Shown: positions 1-7,522 of the stretch, in pieces
Layout: each line of letters starts with the position of its first letter
How positions within the stretch are numbered: the stretch's first letter is position 1
DNA from: WHSW01 sp963828755
GTDB lineage: Bacteria > Actinomycetota > Thermoleophilia > Solirubrobacterales > 70-9
Assembly: GCA_963828755.1 (NCBI GenBank)
Contig: CAWHFY010000022.1
Span: forward strand, 147,528-211,527
Direction of reading: 5' to 3'
DNA: 64,000 nt
Position numbers and translations under genes: made by a program
Notes under the pieces: model-generated
What the model was told of the DNA's origin: nothing
Databases searched by the model: none
Seen by the model: only the letters and a program-made list of their open reading frames with translations

Positions 1-2
1 GA

Positions 3-458
3 GCCCGGATGGCCGGCGACCGCCTCGATGACCCGGAGCTCGGCCCGGCCGAGCGCGGCTTTCTGGGAGAGATCGGCGACGCGTTCGCCGGGCTCGAGAG
101 CGAGGCGGAGAGCGACCTCTACGTCGAGGGGGCGGCGCGCCTGTTGTCGGCCGACCACGCCCCTGACTTGCCGCGCGCCGACTCGCTGATGCGGGCGCTC
201 GAGCGGCGGGCGAACCTGCTCGAGGTGCTGCGATCGACCCTCGACCAGCGGTCCGTGTTCATGTGGATCGGCGGCGAGAACCCGGCGCCGGAGCTGCGCA
301 CGGTGAGCGTCGTCGGCGCCAACTACGGCCTCGGGTATCGCAACCTCGGCACCGTCGGGGTGGTCGGGCCGCTGCGGATGGACTACGCGACGGCGATCAG
401 CTCGGTTCGCGAGGCGGCCGGCGAGCTCTCCCGATTCTTCGAATCCGTGTACGACTGA
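3..458 (+). CDS. hrcA: Heat-inducible transcription repressor HrcA, C-terminal part (5' end outside window)
   Basis: HrcA represses heat-shock chaperone operons by binding CIRCE operators. About 150 C-terminal residues are present: a GAF-like region ending in the HrcA signature G-A-N-Y-G followed by V-G-V-V-G-P-L-R-M-D-Y. The DNA-binding winged helix lies upstream of the window. It is followed after 5 bases by dnaJ, the usual hrcA-dnaJ arrangement, so both probably share one heat-regulated transcript. No CIRCE element is visible because the promoter is not included. Confidence 0.93.
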   Translation, partial: ARMAGDRLDDPELGPAERGFLGEIGDAFAGLESEAESDLYVEGAARLLSADHAPDLPRADSLMRALERRANLLEVLRSTLDQRSVFMWIGGENPAPELRTVSVVGANYGLGYRNLGTVGVVGPLRMDYATAISSVREAAGELSRFFESVYD

Positions 459-463
459 AGCCC

Positions 464-1537
464 GTGCCGACCGATTACTACGAGCTGCTCGGGGTGGAGC
501 GAACCGCGTCCGACACCGAGATCAAGAAGGCGTTTCGGCGGCTCGCGCGCGAGCTGCATCCGGACGTCAACAAGGAGGATCCGGAGGCCGAGGAGAAGTT
601 CAAGGAGGCGGCGGAGGCCTACGAGGTCCTCGCCGATCCGGAGCGCCGCCGCACCTACGACGCGTACGGCCACGAGGGCCTGCGCCGCGGCGGCTTCTCG
701 CCGCACGCCACCGGCGGCATCGATGACATCCTCTCCGCCCTCTTCGGCCAGGGGAACTCGCCGTTCGGCGACATCTTCGGTGGCGGCCGCCGCGGCGGGC
801 CGGCGCCGGGCGCCGACATCGGGGTCGAGGTCGAGATCGGCCTGGCCGAGGTGGTCACCGGGACCCGCCGCGACGTTGCGTTCGACTCGGTCTCGGCCTG
901 CGAGCGCTGTCGTGGCAACGGCGCCGAGCCGGGTACGCCGATCAACACCTGCGAGACGTGCGGCGGGGCCGGCCAGGTGCAGCAGGTGCGCCGGAGCGTC
1001 TTCGGCCAGCTCGTGCAGACCGGCCCGTGCCCGACCTGCGGCGGCGCCGGCAAGGTCCCCGAGCAGCCGTGCGAGCGCTGCGGAGGCTCCGGCCGCGAGC
1101 GCCGCGAGCGCACCTGGGAGGTCGAGATCCCGGCCGGGATCGAGTCCGGCCAGCGGATCAGGATCGGCGGCGCCGGCCACGCAGGCGAGCCCGGGGCACC
1201 GGCCGGCGACCTCTACGTCCTGGTCATGGTCGCCGACGACGAACGCTTCGAGCGCCGCGGCGACGATCTCGTGACGACCCTCGAGGTGCCGGCGACGCTG
1301 GCGATGGTCGGTGGCAGCCTGAGCGTCGCCACGCTCGACGGCGAGCGCGAGATCAAGGTCCCCGCCGGCGCCCAGCAGGGCGACTCGCATCGGCTCAAGG
1401 GACTCGGCTTGCCCTCGCTTCGCAACGGCAAGCGCGGCTCGCAGTACGTGCTCTTCGACCTCGTCGTCCCGCGCAAGCTCTCGCGCAAGCAGCGTGACCT
1501 CGCGAACCAGCTGCACGAGTCGCTCGACGGCAAATGA
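464..1537 (+). CDS. dnaJ: Chaperone protein DnaJ
   Basis: Co-chaperone that stimulates DnaK ATPase and holds unfolded clients. The 357-residue product starts with a J domain (Y-Y-E-L-L-G, then the H-P-D tripeptide at residues 32-34), a G/F-rich stretch with D-I-F-G-G-G, four zinc-finger repeats (C-E-R-C-R-G-N-G, C-E-T-C-G-G-A-G, C-P-T-C-G-G-A-G, C-E-R-C-G-G-S-G) and the client-binding C-terminal domains. This is full family length. I chose the GTG just before P-T-D-Y-Y because the J domain begins there; the reading frame is open further upstream but overlaps hrcA. The stop overlaps the prmA start in ATGA. Confidence 0.97.
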   Translation: MPTDYYELLGVERTASDTEIKKAFRRLARELHPDVNKEDPEAEEKFKEAAEAYEVLADPERRRTYDAYGHEGLRRGGFSPHATGGIDDILSALFGQGNSPFGDIFGGGRRGGPAPGADIGVEVEIGLAEVVTGTRRDVAFDSVSACERCRGNGAEPGTPINTCETCGGAGQVQQVRRSVFGQLVQTGPCPTCGGAGKVPEQPCERCGGSGRERRERTWEVEIPAGIESGQRIRIGGAGHAGEPGAPAGDLYVLVMVADDERFERRGDDLVTTLEVPATLAMVGGSLSVATLDGEREIKVPAGAQQGDSHRLKGLGLPSLRNGKRGSQYVLFDLVVPRKLSRKQRDLANQLHESLDGK

Positions 1538-2439
1538 TCCGCCTGGCGGTCCGCTGCCGGCCGGAGCTCGCCGAGCGGGTGCTCGCCGACCTGCTCGAGC
1601 TGGCGCCCGGCGGGGTCGAGGAGGTCGGGTTCATTCCCGACCCCGGCGCTGCCGGACGCGGAGCGCGGGAGGCGACGGGCGTTTATGAGTTTGCGATCTA
1701 CGGGTCGCCGGGCGAGGTCCCGGAGCTCCCGGACCTCGAGGCCGCGGCCGGCGACGGGCTGGTGGAGATCAGCTCGACCGAGATCCCCGACGATTGGGCG
1801 GACCGCTGGCGGGACTTCCACGTCCCGATCGCGATCGGCGACGGGCGAATCGTCGTTCTTCCCTCGTGGGAGACGTCCCAGTCGTCCTGCGCCGACCCCG
1901 GCACCCCCGGACGCGAAGCGGAGGAGGTGGCCGGGATCGACGTCCTCATCGACCCTGGCCAGGCCTTCGGCACCGGGGCGCACGCAACCACCAAGCTCTG
2001 CCTGGAGTTGCTGCTGGAGCTCGCCGACGCGGGCGAGGCCTCCGGGCCGCTCGTCGACCTCGGCACTGGCTCAGGCGTGCTCGGGATCTGCGCCGCAAAG
2101 CTCGGCTGGGCGCCCGTTGTGGCGGTCGACAGCGAGCCCGCGTCGATCGAGGCAGCCGCCGAGAACGCGGCCGCCAACGGCGTCGAGCTCGTGCTCGAGC
2201 GCCGCAACCTGCGCGAGCAGCCGCCGCCGACTGCGCCGGTCGTGGTCGCGAACCTGACCGCGCCGCTGCTCGAGGCAGTCGCGGAGCGCTTCGACGGCCC
2301 GCCGGCGACCCTGGTCTGCTCGGGCCTGCTGGTGACCGAGATCGACCGGGTCGGCGCGGCGCTCGGCGCCGCCGGTCTCGCGGTCGAGTCGCAGCGCTCC
2401 GAAGGCGACTGGGCGGCGCTCATGGCTCGCGCCGGATAG
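1534..2439 (+). CDS. prmA: Ribosomal protein L11 methyltransferase PrmA, with a 45-bp repeat insert
   Basis: SAM-dependent methyltransferase that trimethylates ribosomal protein L11. The 301-residue protein has the substrate-recognition N domain, the PrmA motif I-D-P-G-Q-A-F-G-T-G-A-H, SAM motif I (D-L-G-T-G-S-G-V-L-G) and V-V-A-N-L-T-A-P-L. Between the conserved P-S-W-E and V-L-I-D-P-G there are about 23 residues where the family normally has 8-10; the extra piece is encoded by the hairpin repeat at 1894-1938, an in-frame 15-codon insertion. The dnaJ-prmA order is common and the genes overlap by ATGA, so they should be translationally coupled. Confidence 0.95.
   Translation: MIRLAVRCRPELAERVLADLLELAPGGVEEVGFIPDPGAAGRGAREATGVYEFAIYGSPGEVPELPDLEAAAGDGLVEISSTEIPDDWADRWRDFHVPIAIGDGRIVVLPSWETSQSSCADPGTPGREAEEVAGIDVLIDPGQAFGTGAHATTKLCLELLLELADAGEASGPLVDLGTGSGVLGICAAKLGWAPVVAVDSEPASIEAAAENAAANGVELVLERRNLREQPPPTAPVVVANLTAPLLEAVAERFDGPPATLVCSGLLVTEIDRVGAALGAAGLAVESQRSEGDWAALMARAG
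1894..1938 (+). repeat. 45-bp hairpin repeat element, copy in prmA
   Basis: The element has imperfect inverted ends (GACCCCGGCACCCCC on the left, GGAGGTGGCCGGGATC on the right) around a short loop containing GACGCGAAGC. A 24-base core at 1904-1927 is identical to the reverse strand of the uvrA copy at 49162-49185; a diverged copy lies in trpB near 17669-17712. Its length of 45 keeps the prmA frame open. Confidence 0.8.
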
Positions 2440-2463
2440 CGGGATTCCGCCCGGGATCGCGAA

Positions 2464-2469
2464 TAGGCT
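2464..2469 (+). promoter_or_regulatory. Probable -10 box of a leaderless promoter (DUF2269 gene)
   Basis: TAGGCT ends 6 bases before the ATG at 2476. There is no Shine-Dalgarno sequence, so the mRNA probably starts at or near the start codon. Confidence 0.45.
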
Positions 2470-2475
2470 GCGCAG

Positions 2476-2973
2476 ATGCAGACTCTTGCCGTGACCTTCT
2501 ACAACGTCGTCGTGTGGCTCCACATCAGCTCGGTGGTGCTCGCCTTCGGGCCGACCTTCGCCTTCGGGATCTACGTCGCCCTGGCGCAACGCAAGTATCC
2601 GCGGGCGATGCCGGCCGTGCTCGAGTCGCAGATCACGATCAGCCGCTCGATGGTGACGATCGGCGGGGTCTTGATCCTGATCACCGGCCTCTATCTCGCC
2701 GGCAAGTCCTGGGAGATGAGCGACTTCTTCGTGGTCTGGGGCCTGCTCGCGATCATCGCCCTGCTCGGTCTTGCGCACGGCTACTTCATCCCCAACGACT
2801 CGCGCGCCCTGCGGGCCGCAAAGCGCGATATCGACGCGGCGGGGCCGACCGGCGAGGTCGAGTTCAGCCGCGAGTTCGACGAGAACTCCCGGCGCAGCGC
2901 GCGGATGGGGCCCGTCGCCGGCCTGATCGTGATCCTGACGATCTACGTAATGGCCGCGAAGCCGTTCCTGTAG
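2476..2973 (+). CDS. DUF2269-type small integral membrane protein
   Basis: A 165-residue protein with four predicted membrane helices: roughly residues 5-32, 55-75, 82-103 and 145-162, with a charged loop (about 110-140) between the third and fourth. The N-terminal W-L-H-I-S-S-V-V-L-A-F-G pattern is typical of DUF2269 membrane proteins, whose function is unknown. It stands alone after prmA and has its own likely leaderless promoter. Family assignment is from pattern recognition; no catalytic residues can be named. Confidence 0.8.
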   Translation: MQTLAVTFYNVVVWLHISSVVLAFGPTFAFGIYVALAQRKYPRAMPAVLESQITISRSMVTIGGVLILITGLYLAGKSWEMSDFFVVWGLLAIIALLGLAHGYFIPNDSRALRAAKRDIDAAGPTGEVEFSREFDENSRRSARMGPVAGLIVILTIYVMAAKPFL

Positions 2974-2988
2974 GCCGGCCTCGAGAGG

Positions 2989-3315
2989 TCAGGAGGTGGT
3001 CGCCCGCGCCGCGACCAGCACCGCGGCGATGGTGAGCACCCCGGCAGCGATCAAGCCGGCGCGCGGGTTCGGATCGCCCATCACGGCGCCGGTCGCGCCG
3101 GCGGACATCACGGACTGGCGCGAGCCGGCCGACATCGCCGAGCCGAACGAGCCGACCGAGGCGATCGAGAACGCTGACGCGCCGGCCCCGACCGAGCCGA
3201 TCGAGAGCGCCGAGCCGACCGAGCCGATCGAGAGGACAGAGCCCTTCGAGCAGACGGAGAGCAGCGAGTCCTCGGACCACAGCGAGAGCTTCGAGCCGTC
3301 GTCGTTTGCCGACAT
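2989..3315 (-). CDS. S-x-x repeat protein with C-terminal membrane anchor, unknown function
   Basis: A 108-residue protein with a short acidic N-terminus (M-S-A-N-D-D-G) and then about 70 residues in which serine, or occasionally alanine or glycine, occupies nearly every third position, with Gly, Val, Leu, Ile, Ala and Met between. Two triplets read as hexads such as S-V-L-S-I-G, S-V-G-S-A-L and S-F-G-S-A-M. The last 25 residues form one hydrophobic helix after D-P-N-P-R-A-G. The regularity suggests a narrow beta-solenoid on a membrane anchor, which is inference. It is divergent from murI with only 34 bases between start codons. No enzymatic motif is visible. Confidence 0.72.
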   Translation of the reverse strand: MSANDDGSKLSLWSEDSLLSVCSKGSVLSIGSVGSALSIGSVGAGASAFSIASVGSFGSAMSAGSRQSVMSAGATGAVMGDPNPRAGLIAAGVLTIAAVLVAARATTS

Positions 3316-3336
3316 GCCCGCAGTCTCTCAAGCCGC

Positions 3337-3342
3337 GACAAT
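3337..3342 (+). promoter_or_regulatory. Probable -10 box upstream of murI
   Basis: GACAAT ends 7 bases before the GTG at 3350. This supports GTG 3350 over the in-frame ATG at 3314 as the murI start and implies a leaderless message. Confidence 0.45.
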
Positions 3343-3349
3343 TCGCAGG

Positions 3350-4171
3350 GTGACCGCCAGCCCAGATCCGTCGCTGCCGATCGCCGTCTTCGACTCCGGC
3401 GTCGGCGGGCTCACCGTCCTGCACGAGTGCCTCGTCTCGCTGCCGGAGGAGGACTACCTGTACCTCGGCGACGACGCGCGCTTTCCCTACGGAGCCAAGT
3501 CCGACGAGGAGCTGCGCGCCTGCGTCGAGCGCAACACCGCCTATCTGCTCGATCGCGGCGTGAAGCTGATCGTGATCGCCTGCAACTCCGCCGCCTCCGC
3601 CGGGCTCGAAACGGCGCGCCGTCAGGCGGCGGAACGCGGGGTGGAGGTGGTCGCGGTGATCGAGCCCGAGGCGGAGATCGCGGCGGCGATCTCCGACACC
3701 GGGCGGGTTGGCGTGCTCGCGACGCCGGCGACGGTCGCCGGCGGCGCCTACCTGCGGGCGCTCGGCACCCAGCACCGCGAGCTCACCGTGACCCAGGTCG
3801 CCGCCCCCGACCTCGCGGCGATCATCCAACGCGGCTTCCCATTCTCCGAGCAGGTCGTCGAGACGGTGCGCTCGTACTGCGCGCCGCTCAAACGCGCGCG
3901 GGTCGACACCGTGATCTTGGGCTGCACCCATTACCCGCTAGTGCGCCCCATGCTGCAGCGGTTCCTCGGCCGCGACGTGCGCCTGGTGACCGCCGGCCAC
4001 GCGCTTGCGGCCTCCGCGCAGCGAATCCTGGAGGCGCAGCGGCTGGCGACCGCAGACGCCGAGGAGGGCGCCTACCGGTTCCTGTGCACGGGCGATCCGG
4101 ACGTCTTCCGGGAGCTCGGCACCCGCTTTTTGCAGTTACCGCTCGGCGAGGTCGAGCGGGTCGACCTCTGA
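3350..4171 (+). CDS. murI: Glutamate racemase
   Basis: Interconverts L- and D-glutamate for peptidoglycan. The 273-residue product carries the substrate-site pattern F-D-S-G-V-G-G-L-T-V near the N-terminus and both catalytic cysteines, in A-C-N-S-A-A and G-C-T-H-Y-P. Length fits the family. Upstream in-frame codons extend over the divergent S-x-x gene and are low-complexity antisense, so I start at the GTG preceded by a -10-like box. The next gene, yqeY-like, follows after 21 bases. Confidence 0.94.
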   Translation: MTASPDPSLPIAVFDSGVGGLTVLHECLVSLPEEDYLYLGDDARFPYGAKSDEELRACVERNTAYLLDRGVKLIVIACNSAASAGLETARRQAAERGVEVVAVIEPEAEIAAAISDTGRVGVLATPATVAGGAYLRALGTQHRELTVTQVAAPDLAAIIQRGFPFSEQVVETVRSYCAPLKRARVDTVILGCTHYPLVRPMLQRFLGRDVRLVTAGHALAASAQRILEAQRLATADAEEGAYRFLCTGDPDVFRELGTRFLQLPLGEVERVDL

Positions 4172-4179
4172 GGCGCCGT

Positions 4180-4185
4180 TACCCT
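4180..4185 (+). promoter_or_regulatory. Probable -10 box upstream of the YqeY-family gene
   Basis: TACCCT ends 7 bases before ATG 4193, the spacing seen at other starts here, and only 4 bases before GTG 4190. It therefore favours the ATG. Confidence 0.4.
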
Positions 4186-4192
4186 TGTCGTG

Positions 4193-4624
4193 ATGGCGAT
4201 TTTCGAGCAGGTACAGGCGGATACGAGGACGGCGATGAAGGCCGGCGAGCGTGACCGGGTCACGGCGCTGCGCATGGTCGCCGACGCGCTCCAAAAGGAC
4301 GCCAAGGACGGCGGCTCGGACGAGATCGCGGTGCTGCGCCGCGAGCGCAAGCGTCGACTCGAGGCCGCCGAGGCCTATCGCGACGGCGGCAGCGGCGACC
4401 GCGCCGCCTCGGAGGAGGCCGAGGCGCGCGAGATCGAGCGCTACCTGCCGGCCGAGATGTCCGACGCCGACCTTGCGGCGATCGTCGACGAGGCGATCAC
4501 CGAGACCGGCGCCGAGGCGCCGGGCGACATGGGCAAGGTGATGGGGGCGCTGATGCCGAAGGTCGGCGGTCGCGCCGATGGCAAGCGCGTCAGCGCCGCG
4601 GTGCGCGAGCGGCTCGCGGGATAG
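4193..4624 (+). CDS. GatB/YqeY domain-containing protein
   Basis: A 143-residue alpha-helical protein of the YqeY family, related to the C-terminal domain of the GatB amidotransferase subunit; the free-standing family is thought to act with tRNA, but its role is not settled. Visible family features are the N-terminal D-x-x-x-A-M-K-x-x-x-x-x-R, the E-x-x-x-I-x-x-Y-L-P stretch and the C-terminal M-G-K-V-M-x-x-L-M-P-K-x-x-G-R-x-D-G. A GTG directly precedes the chosen ATG. phoH follows after 3 bases. Confidence 0.9.
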   Translation: MAIFEQVQADTRTAMKAGERDRVTALRMVADALQKDAKDGGSDEIAVLRRERKRRLEAAEAYRDGGSGDRAASEEAEAREIERYLPAEMSDADLAAIVDEAITETGAEAPGDMGKVMGALMPKVGGRADGKRVSAAVRERLAG

Positions 4625-4627
4625 CCC

Positions 4628-5581
4628 TTGGCTCGCCGCCAACTGACCCTCGACAACACGATCGCCGCCGAGCTCGCGGGCTCCGAGGACACCGTCCTGC
4701 GCGAGCTCGAGGACCGGCTCGGCTGCGAGCTGTACCTGCGCGGCAACGTGCTGACGCTCGACGGCGACGATGACGACGTCAGCCGCGCGGCGACGATGGT
4801 CGACGAGCTGGTCGGCCTGGTCGAGCGCGGTCACGATCTCGCCCCGACGACGATCGAGACGGTGACCGGCGCGATCGCCGCGGAGGAGAAGCCGGCCGAG
4901 ATCCTCGAGGACGTGATCTGGCGCCATCGGTCGACCAAGGTGGCGCCGAAGACGGTCAACCAGAAGCGCTATACGGACTCGATCCGCCGCCACACGGTCA
5001 CGTTCGGGATCGGGCCGGCCGGCACCGGCAAGACGTTCCTCGCGGTCGCGAGCGCGGTCGCGGCGCTCGAGTCCCGCAAGGTCAGCCGGATCATCCTCAC
5101 CCGGCCGGCGGTCGAGGCCGGCGAGCGACTCGGGTTCCTGCCGGGAGACATCCAGGCCAAGGTCGACCCGTACCTGCGCCCCCTGTTCGACGCGCTCTAC
5201 GACATGCTCGACCCCGAGAAGGTCCTCACGTATTTCGACCGCGGCGTGATCGAGGTCGCGCCGCTCGCGTTCATGCGTGGGAGGACCCTGAACGACTCGT
5301 TCGTGATCCTCGACGAGGCGCAGAACACGAGCCCGGAGCAGATGAAGATGTTCCTGACCCGGCTCGGCTTCGGGTCGAAGATGGTGGTCACCGGTGACAT
5401 CACCCAGATCGACCTGCCCCGCGATCAGCGCTCCGGTTTGGTGGTGGTCAGCGAGATCCTCTCCGCGGTCGACGACATTGCCTTCGTCCGCTTCGGCGGC
5501 GACGACGTCGTGCGCCACCAGCTCGTGCAGCGGATCGTCGCCGCCTACGGCGAATACTCGGAGCGCAAGCCGCCGAGTTGA
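4628..5581 (+). CDS. PhoH-like ATPase
   Basis: Predicted RNA-associated P-loop ATPase normally encoded just upstream of ybeY. The 317-residue protein has an N-terminal KH-like region, Walker A G-P-A-G-T-G-K-T at about 129-136, the conserved T-R-P-A-V-E-A-G-E-x-L-G-F-L-P-G, Walker B F-V-I-L-D-E-A-Q-N at 225-233 and a T-G-D-x-x-Q-I-D-L-P sensor motif. The start is a TTG 3 bases after the preceding stop. The stop overlaps the next start (TTGA), so it is translationally coupled to ybeY-era. Confidence 0.93.
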   Translation: MARRQLTLDNTIAAELAGSEDTVLRELEDRLGCELYLRGNVLTLDGDDDDVSRAATMVDELVGLVERGHDLAPTTIETVTGAIAAEEKPAEILEDVIWRHRSTKVAPKTVNQKRYTDSIRRHTVTFGIGPAGTGKTFLAVASAVAALESRKVSRIILTRPAVEAGERLGFLPGDIQAKVDPYLRPLFDALYDMLDPEKVLTYFDRGVIEVAPLAFMRGRTLNDSFVILDEAQNTSPEQMKMFLTRLGFGSKMVVTGDITQIDLPRDQRSGLVVVSEILSAVDDIAFVRFGGDDVVRHQLVQRIVAAYGEYSERKPPS

Positions 5582-6858
5582 CCATCGAGCTCGATGTCCC
5601 GGCCGAGTTACGCCCGGCGGTGGAGGCGGCGCTCGGCGCGGCCGGCGTCGACGACGGCCACCTCTCGCTCGAGCTCGTCGACGATGACCGGATCCGCGAG
5701 CTCAACCGCGAGCACCGCGACCGCGACCAGCCCACCGACGTCCTCAGCTTCCCGATCGACGGCGCCGGGCCGGCGCCCGGGCCCCGTGAGCTCGGCGACG
5801 TGGTCATCTGCCCCGAGCACACGACCGACCTGACCGAGGCCGCCGTTCACGGCGTCCTGCACCTCTGCGGCTTCGACCACGAAACGGACGACGGCCAGAT
5901 GCTCGATCTCCAGGCACAAGTCCTTGCCGATCTCGAACAACGAACGACGAGCAACGAACAACGAGCAACGAGGGCCGGCTTCATCGGCCTCGCGGGCCGC
6001 CCGAACGTTGGCAAGTCCACGATCGTGAACGCGATCGTCGGCTCCAAGGTCGCGATCGTCTCGGACCGCCCGCAGACGACCCGCCGGGCAAGCCGCGGCG
6101 TCGCCACCGACCTCGGCGCCGGCTGGCAGCTCGTCCTCGTCGACCTGCCGGGCGTCCAGCGCCCGCGCGACGTGCTCACCGACCGGATGCAGCGCCGCGT
6201 CGAGCAGGAGCTCGAGGGCGCCGACGCGGTCCTCTTCGTCGTCAACGGCGAGCAGGGCGTCGGGCCCGGCGACCGCTTCATCGCCTCCCACCTGCTCCAG
6301 GCGCGCCCCGACGTGCCAGTGATCTGCGCGGTCAACAAGATCGACCGGCTCACCTCGGCCGCGACGACCGAGGTGCTCGCCGCCGTCGCGGAGCTGCCGA
6401 TCGTCGACGAGGTCTTCCCGATCTCGGCGAAGCGCGGGACCGGGATGAACCCGCTGATCGACCGGCTCGCCGAGCTGATCCCGGAGGGCCCGCTTCTGTA
6501 CCCGCCGCAGGATCGCACCGACCAACCGAGCGAGGTCCACCTCGCTGAGCTGATCCGCGAGCAGGTTCTGCGCCGCACCCGCGAGGAGCTCCCGCACGCG
6601 GTCGAGGTCGCGGTGCTCGAGATCGGCCGTCGCGAGGACGGCCTGATCGAGGTCCGCGCTCAGGTCTGGGCCGAGACCGAGTCACAGAAGGCGATCCTGA
6701 TCGGCAAGGGCGGGCGGATGATCCGCGACATCGGGACCGCCGCCCGCAAGGAGCTGGAGCGCGAGCTCGGCGGCAAGGTCTTCCTCGATCTCAAGGTGCG
6801 CGTGCGCGAGCAGTGGCGCGGCGACGAGGGCCTACTCGACCGGCTGGGCATCGACTAG
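5578..6858 (+). CDS. YbeY endoribonuclease - Era GTPase fusion protein
   Basis: Two ribosome-maturation factors in one 426-residue frame. Residues 1-119 are YbeY, the rRNA-processing metalloribonuclease, with zinc motif H-G-V-L-H-L-C-G-F-D-H at 91-101. Residues about 133-426 are Era, the 16S rRNA chaperone GTPase: G-R-P-N-V-G-K-S at 140-147, D-L-P-G at 189-192, N-K-I-D at 253-256, S-A-K at 283-285, and a KH domain with I-G-K-G-G. The linker (about 120-132) is encoded by GAGCAAC-type heptamers at 5935-5972, which occupy the place of the ybeY stop and era start. No ATG, GTG or TTG in the Era frame lies between the YbeY methionine before this linker and the P-loop, so Era cannot start separately. 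TTG start. Confidence 0.85.
   Translation: MTIELDVPAELRPAVEAALGAAGVDDGHLSLELVDDDRIRELNREHRDRDQPTDVLSFPIDGAGPAPGPRELGDVVICPEHTTDLTEAAVHGVLHLCGFDHETDDGQMLDLQAQVLADLEQRTTSNEQRATRAGFIGLAGRPNVGKSTIVNAIVGSKVAIVSDRPQTTRRASRGVATDLGAGWQLVLVDLPGVQRPRDVLTDRMQRRVEQELEGADAVLFVVNGEQGVGPGDRFIASHLLQARPDVPVICAVNKIDRLTSAATTEVLAAVAELPIVDEVFPISAKRGTGMNPLIDRLAELIPEGPLLYPPQDRTDQPSEVHLAELIREQVLRRTREELPHAVEVAVLEIGRREDGLIEVRAQVWAETESQKAILIGKGGRMIRDIGTAARKELERELGGKVFLDLKVRVREQWRGDEGLLDRLGID
5935..5972 (+). repeat. Tandem heptamer repeat (GARCRAC)5 joining ybeY and era
   Basis: Five consecutive 7-mers (GAACAAC, GAACGAC, GAGCAAC, GAACAAC, GAGCAAC) plus GAG, read in frame as E-Q-R-T-T-S-N-E-Q-R-A-T-R. The same repeat occurs at 8163, 9093, 17788, 33333 (reverse strand) and 55152. 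Confidence 0.88.
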
Positions 6859-6862
6859 CGCC

Positions 6863-6868
6863 TACGAT
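6863..6868 (+). promoter_or_regulatory. Probable -10 box of a leaderless promoter (hisIE-trpE)
   Basis: TACGAT ends 6 bases before the hisIE ATG at 6875; no Shine-Dalgarno sequence is present. Confidence 0.45.
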
Positions 6869-6874
6869 TGCGCC

Positions 6875-7522
6875 ATGGACGACGCCGTGCGCTTCGACGC
6901 CGATGGCCTCGTCCCGTGCGTGGCCCAGGATTGGCGCACGGGGGAGGTGCTGACGCTCGCCTACATGAACGCGGAGGCCCTGCGCCTCACGCGCGATACG
7001 CGTGAGGTCCACTTCTTCAGCCGCTCGCGCCAGGAGCTGTGGCACAAGGGCGAGACCTCCGGCAACGTCATGCGGCTGCGCCAGTTGCGCTACGACTGCG
7101 ACGGTGACGCGCTCATCGCGATGGTCGAGACGGTCGGCCCTGCCTGCCACACCGGCGAGCGCTCCTGCTTTTACCGTGACCTCGAAGGCGACGCGGACAG
7201 CGCCGTCGACGGTCCGCCTGCTGCCGGCGAGCCCGAGCCGGCGATCCACGAGGCGCTGCCGGCGCTCGAACGGATCCTGCGCGAACGTCGCGACCGGCGC
7301 CCGGACGGCTCCTATACGGCGGAGCTGCTCGCCGACCCGGACCGGATCGCCGACAAGGTGCGCGAGGAGGCCGACGAGGTCGCTCGCGCCGCGACGGGGG
7401 AGTCCGACGAGCGGGTCGCCGAGGAGGCAGCCGACGTCCTCTACCACCTCGAGGTGCTGCTCCTGTCGCGTGGTCTGCCGCTCGCCGACGCGCTCGAGGT
7501 GCTCAATGGCCGTCGCCGCTGA
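6875..7522 (+). CDS. hisIE: Bifunctional phosphoribosyl-AMP cyclohydrolase / phosphoribosyl-ATP pyrophosphatase
   Basis: Catalyses two successive early steps of histidine synthesis. Residues 1-about 110 are HisI, with W-x-K-G-E-T-S-G-N and the metal-binding D-C-D-G-D-A ... G-P-A-C-H-T-G-E-R-S-C-F. After a proline/alanine-rich linker, residues about 125-215 are HisE with E-E-A-D-E-V and E-E-A-A-D-V-L-Y-H. The 215-residue length fits fused HisIE. The last 17 bases overlap trpE, so the histidine and tryptophan genes look co-transcribed. Confidence 0.96.
   Translation: MDDAVRFDADGLVPCVAQDWRTGEVLTLAYMNAEALRLTRDTREVHFFSRSRQELWHKGETSGNVMRLRQLRYDCDGDALIAMVETVGPACHTGERSCFYRDLEGDADSAVDGPPAAGEPEPAIHEALPALERILRERRDRRPDGSYTAELLADPDRIADKVREEADEVARAATGESDERVAEEAADVLYHLEVLLLSRGLPLADALEVLNGRRR

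Noticed and set aside
5935..5972. Heptamer arrays as CRISPR or minisatellite noise
   Set aside because: Units are 7 bases with no spacers, so not CRISPR. They recur at six separate sites with the same core, so they are a dispersed family and not local slippage alone.
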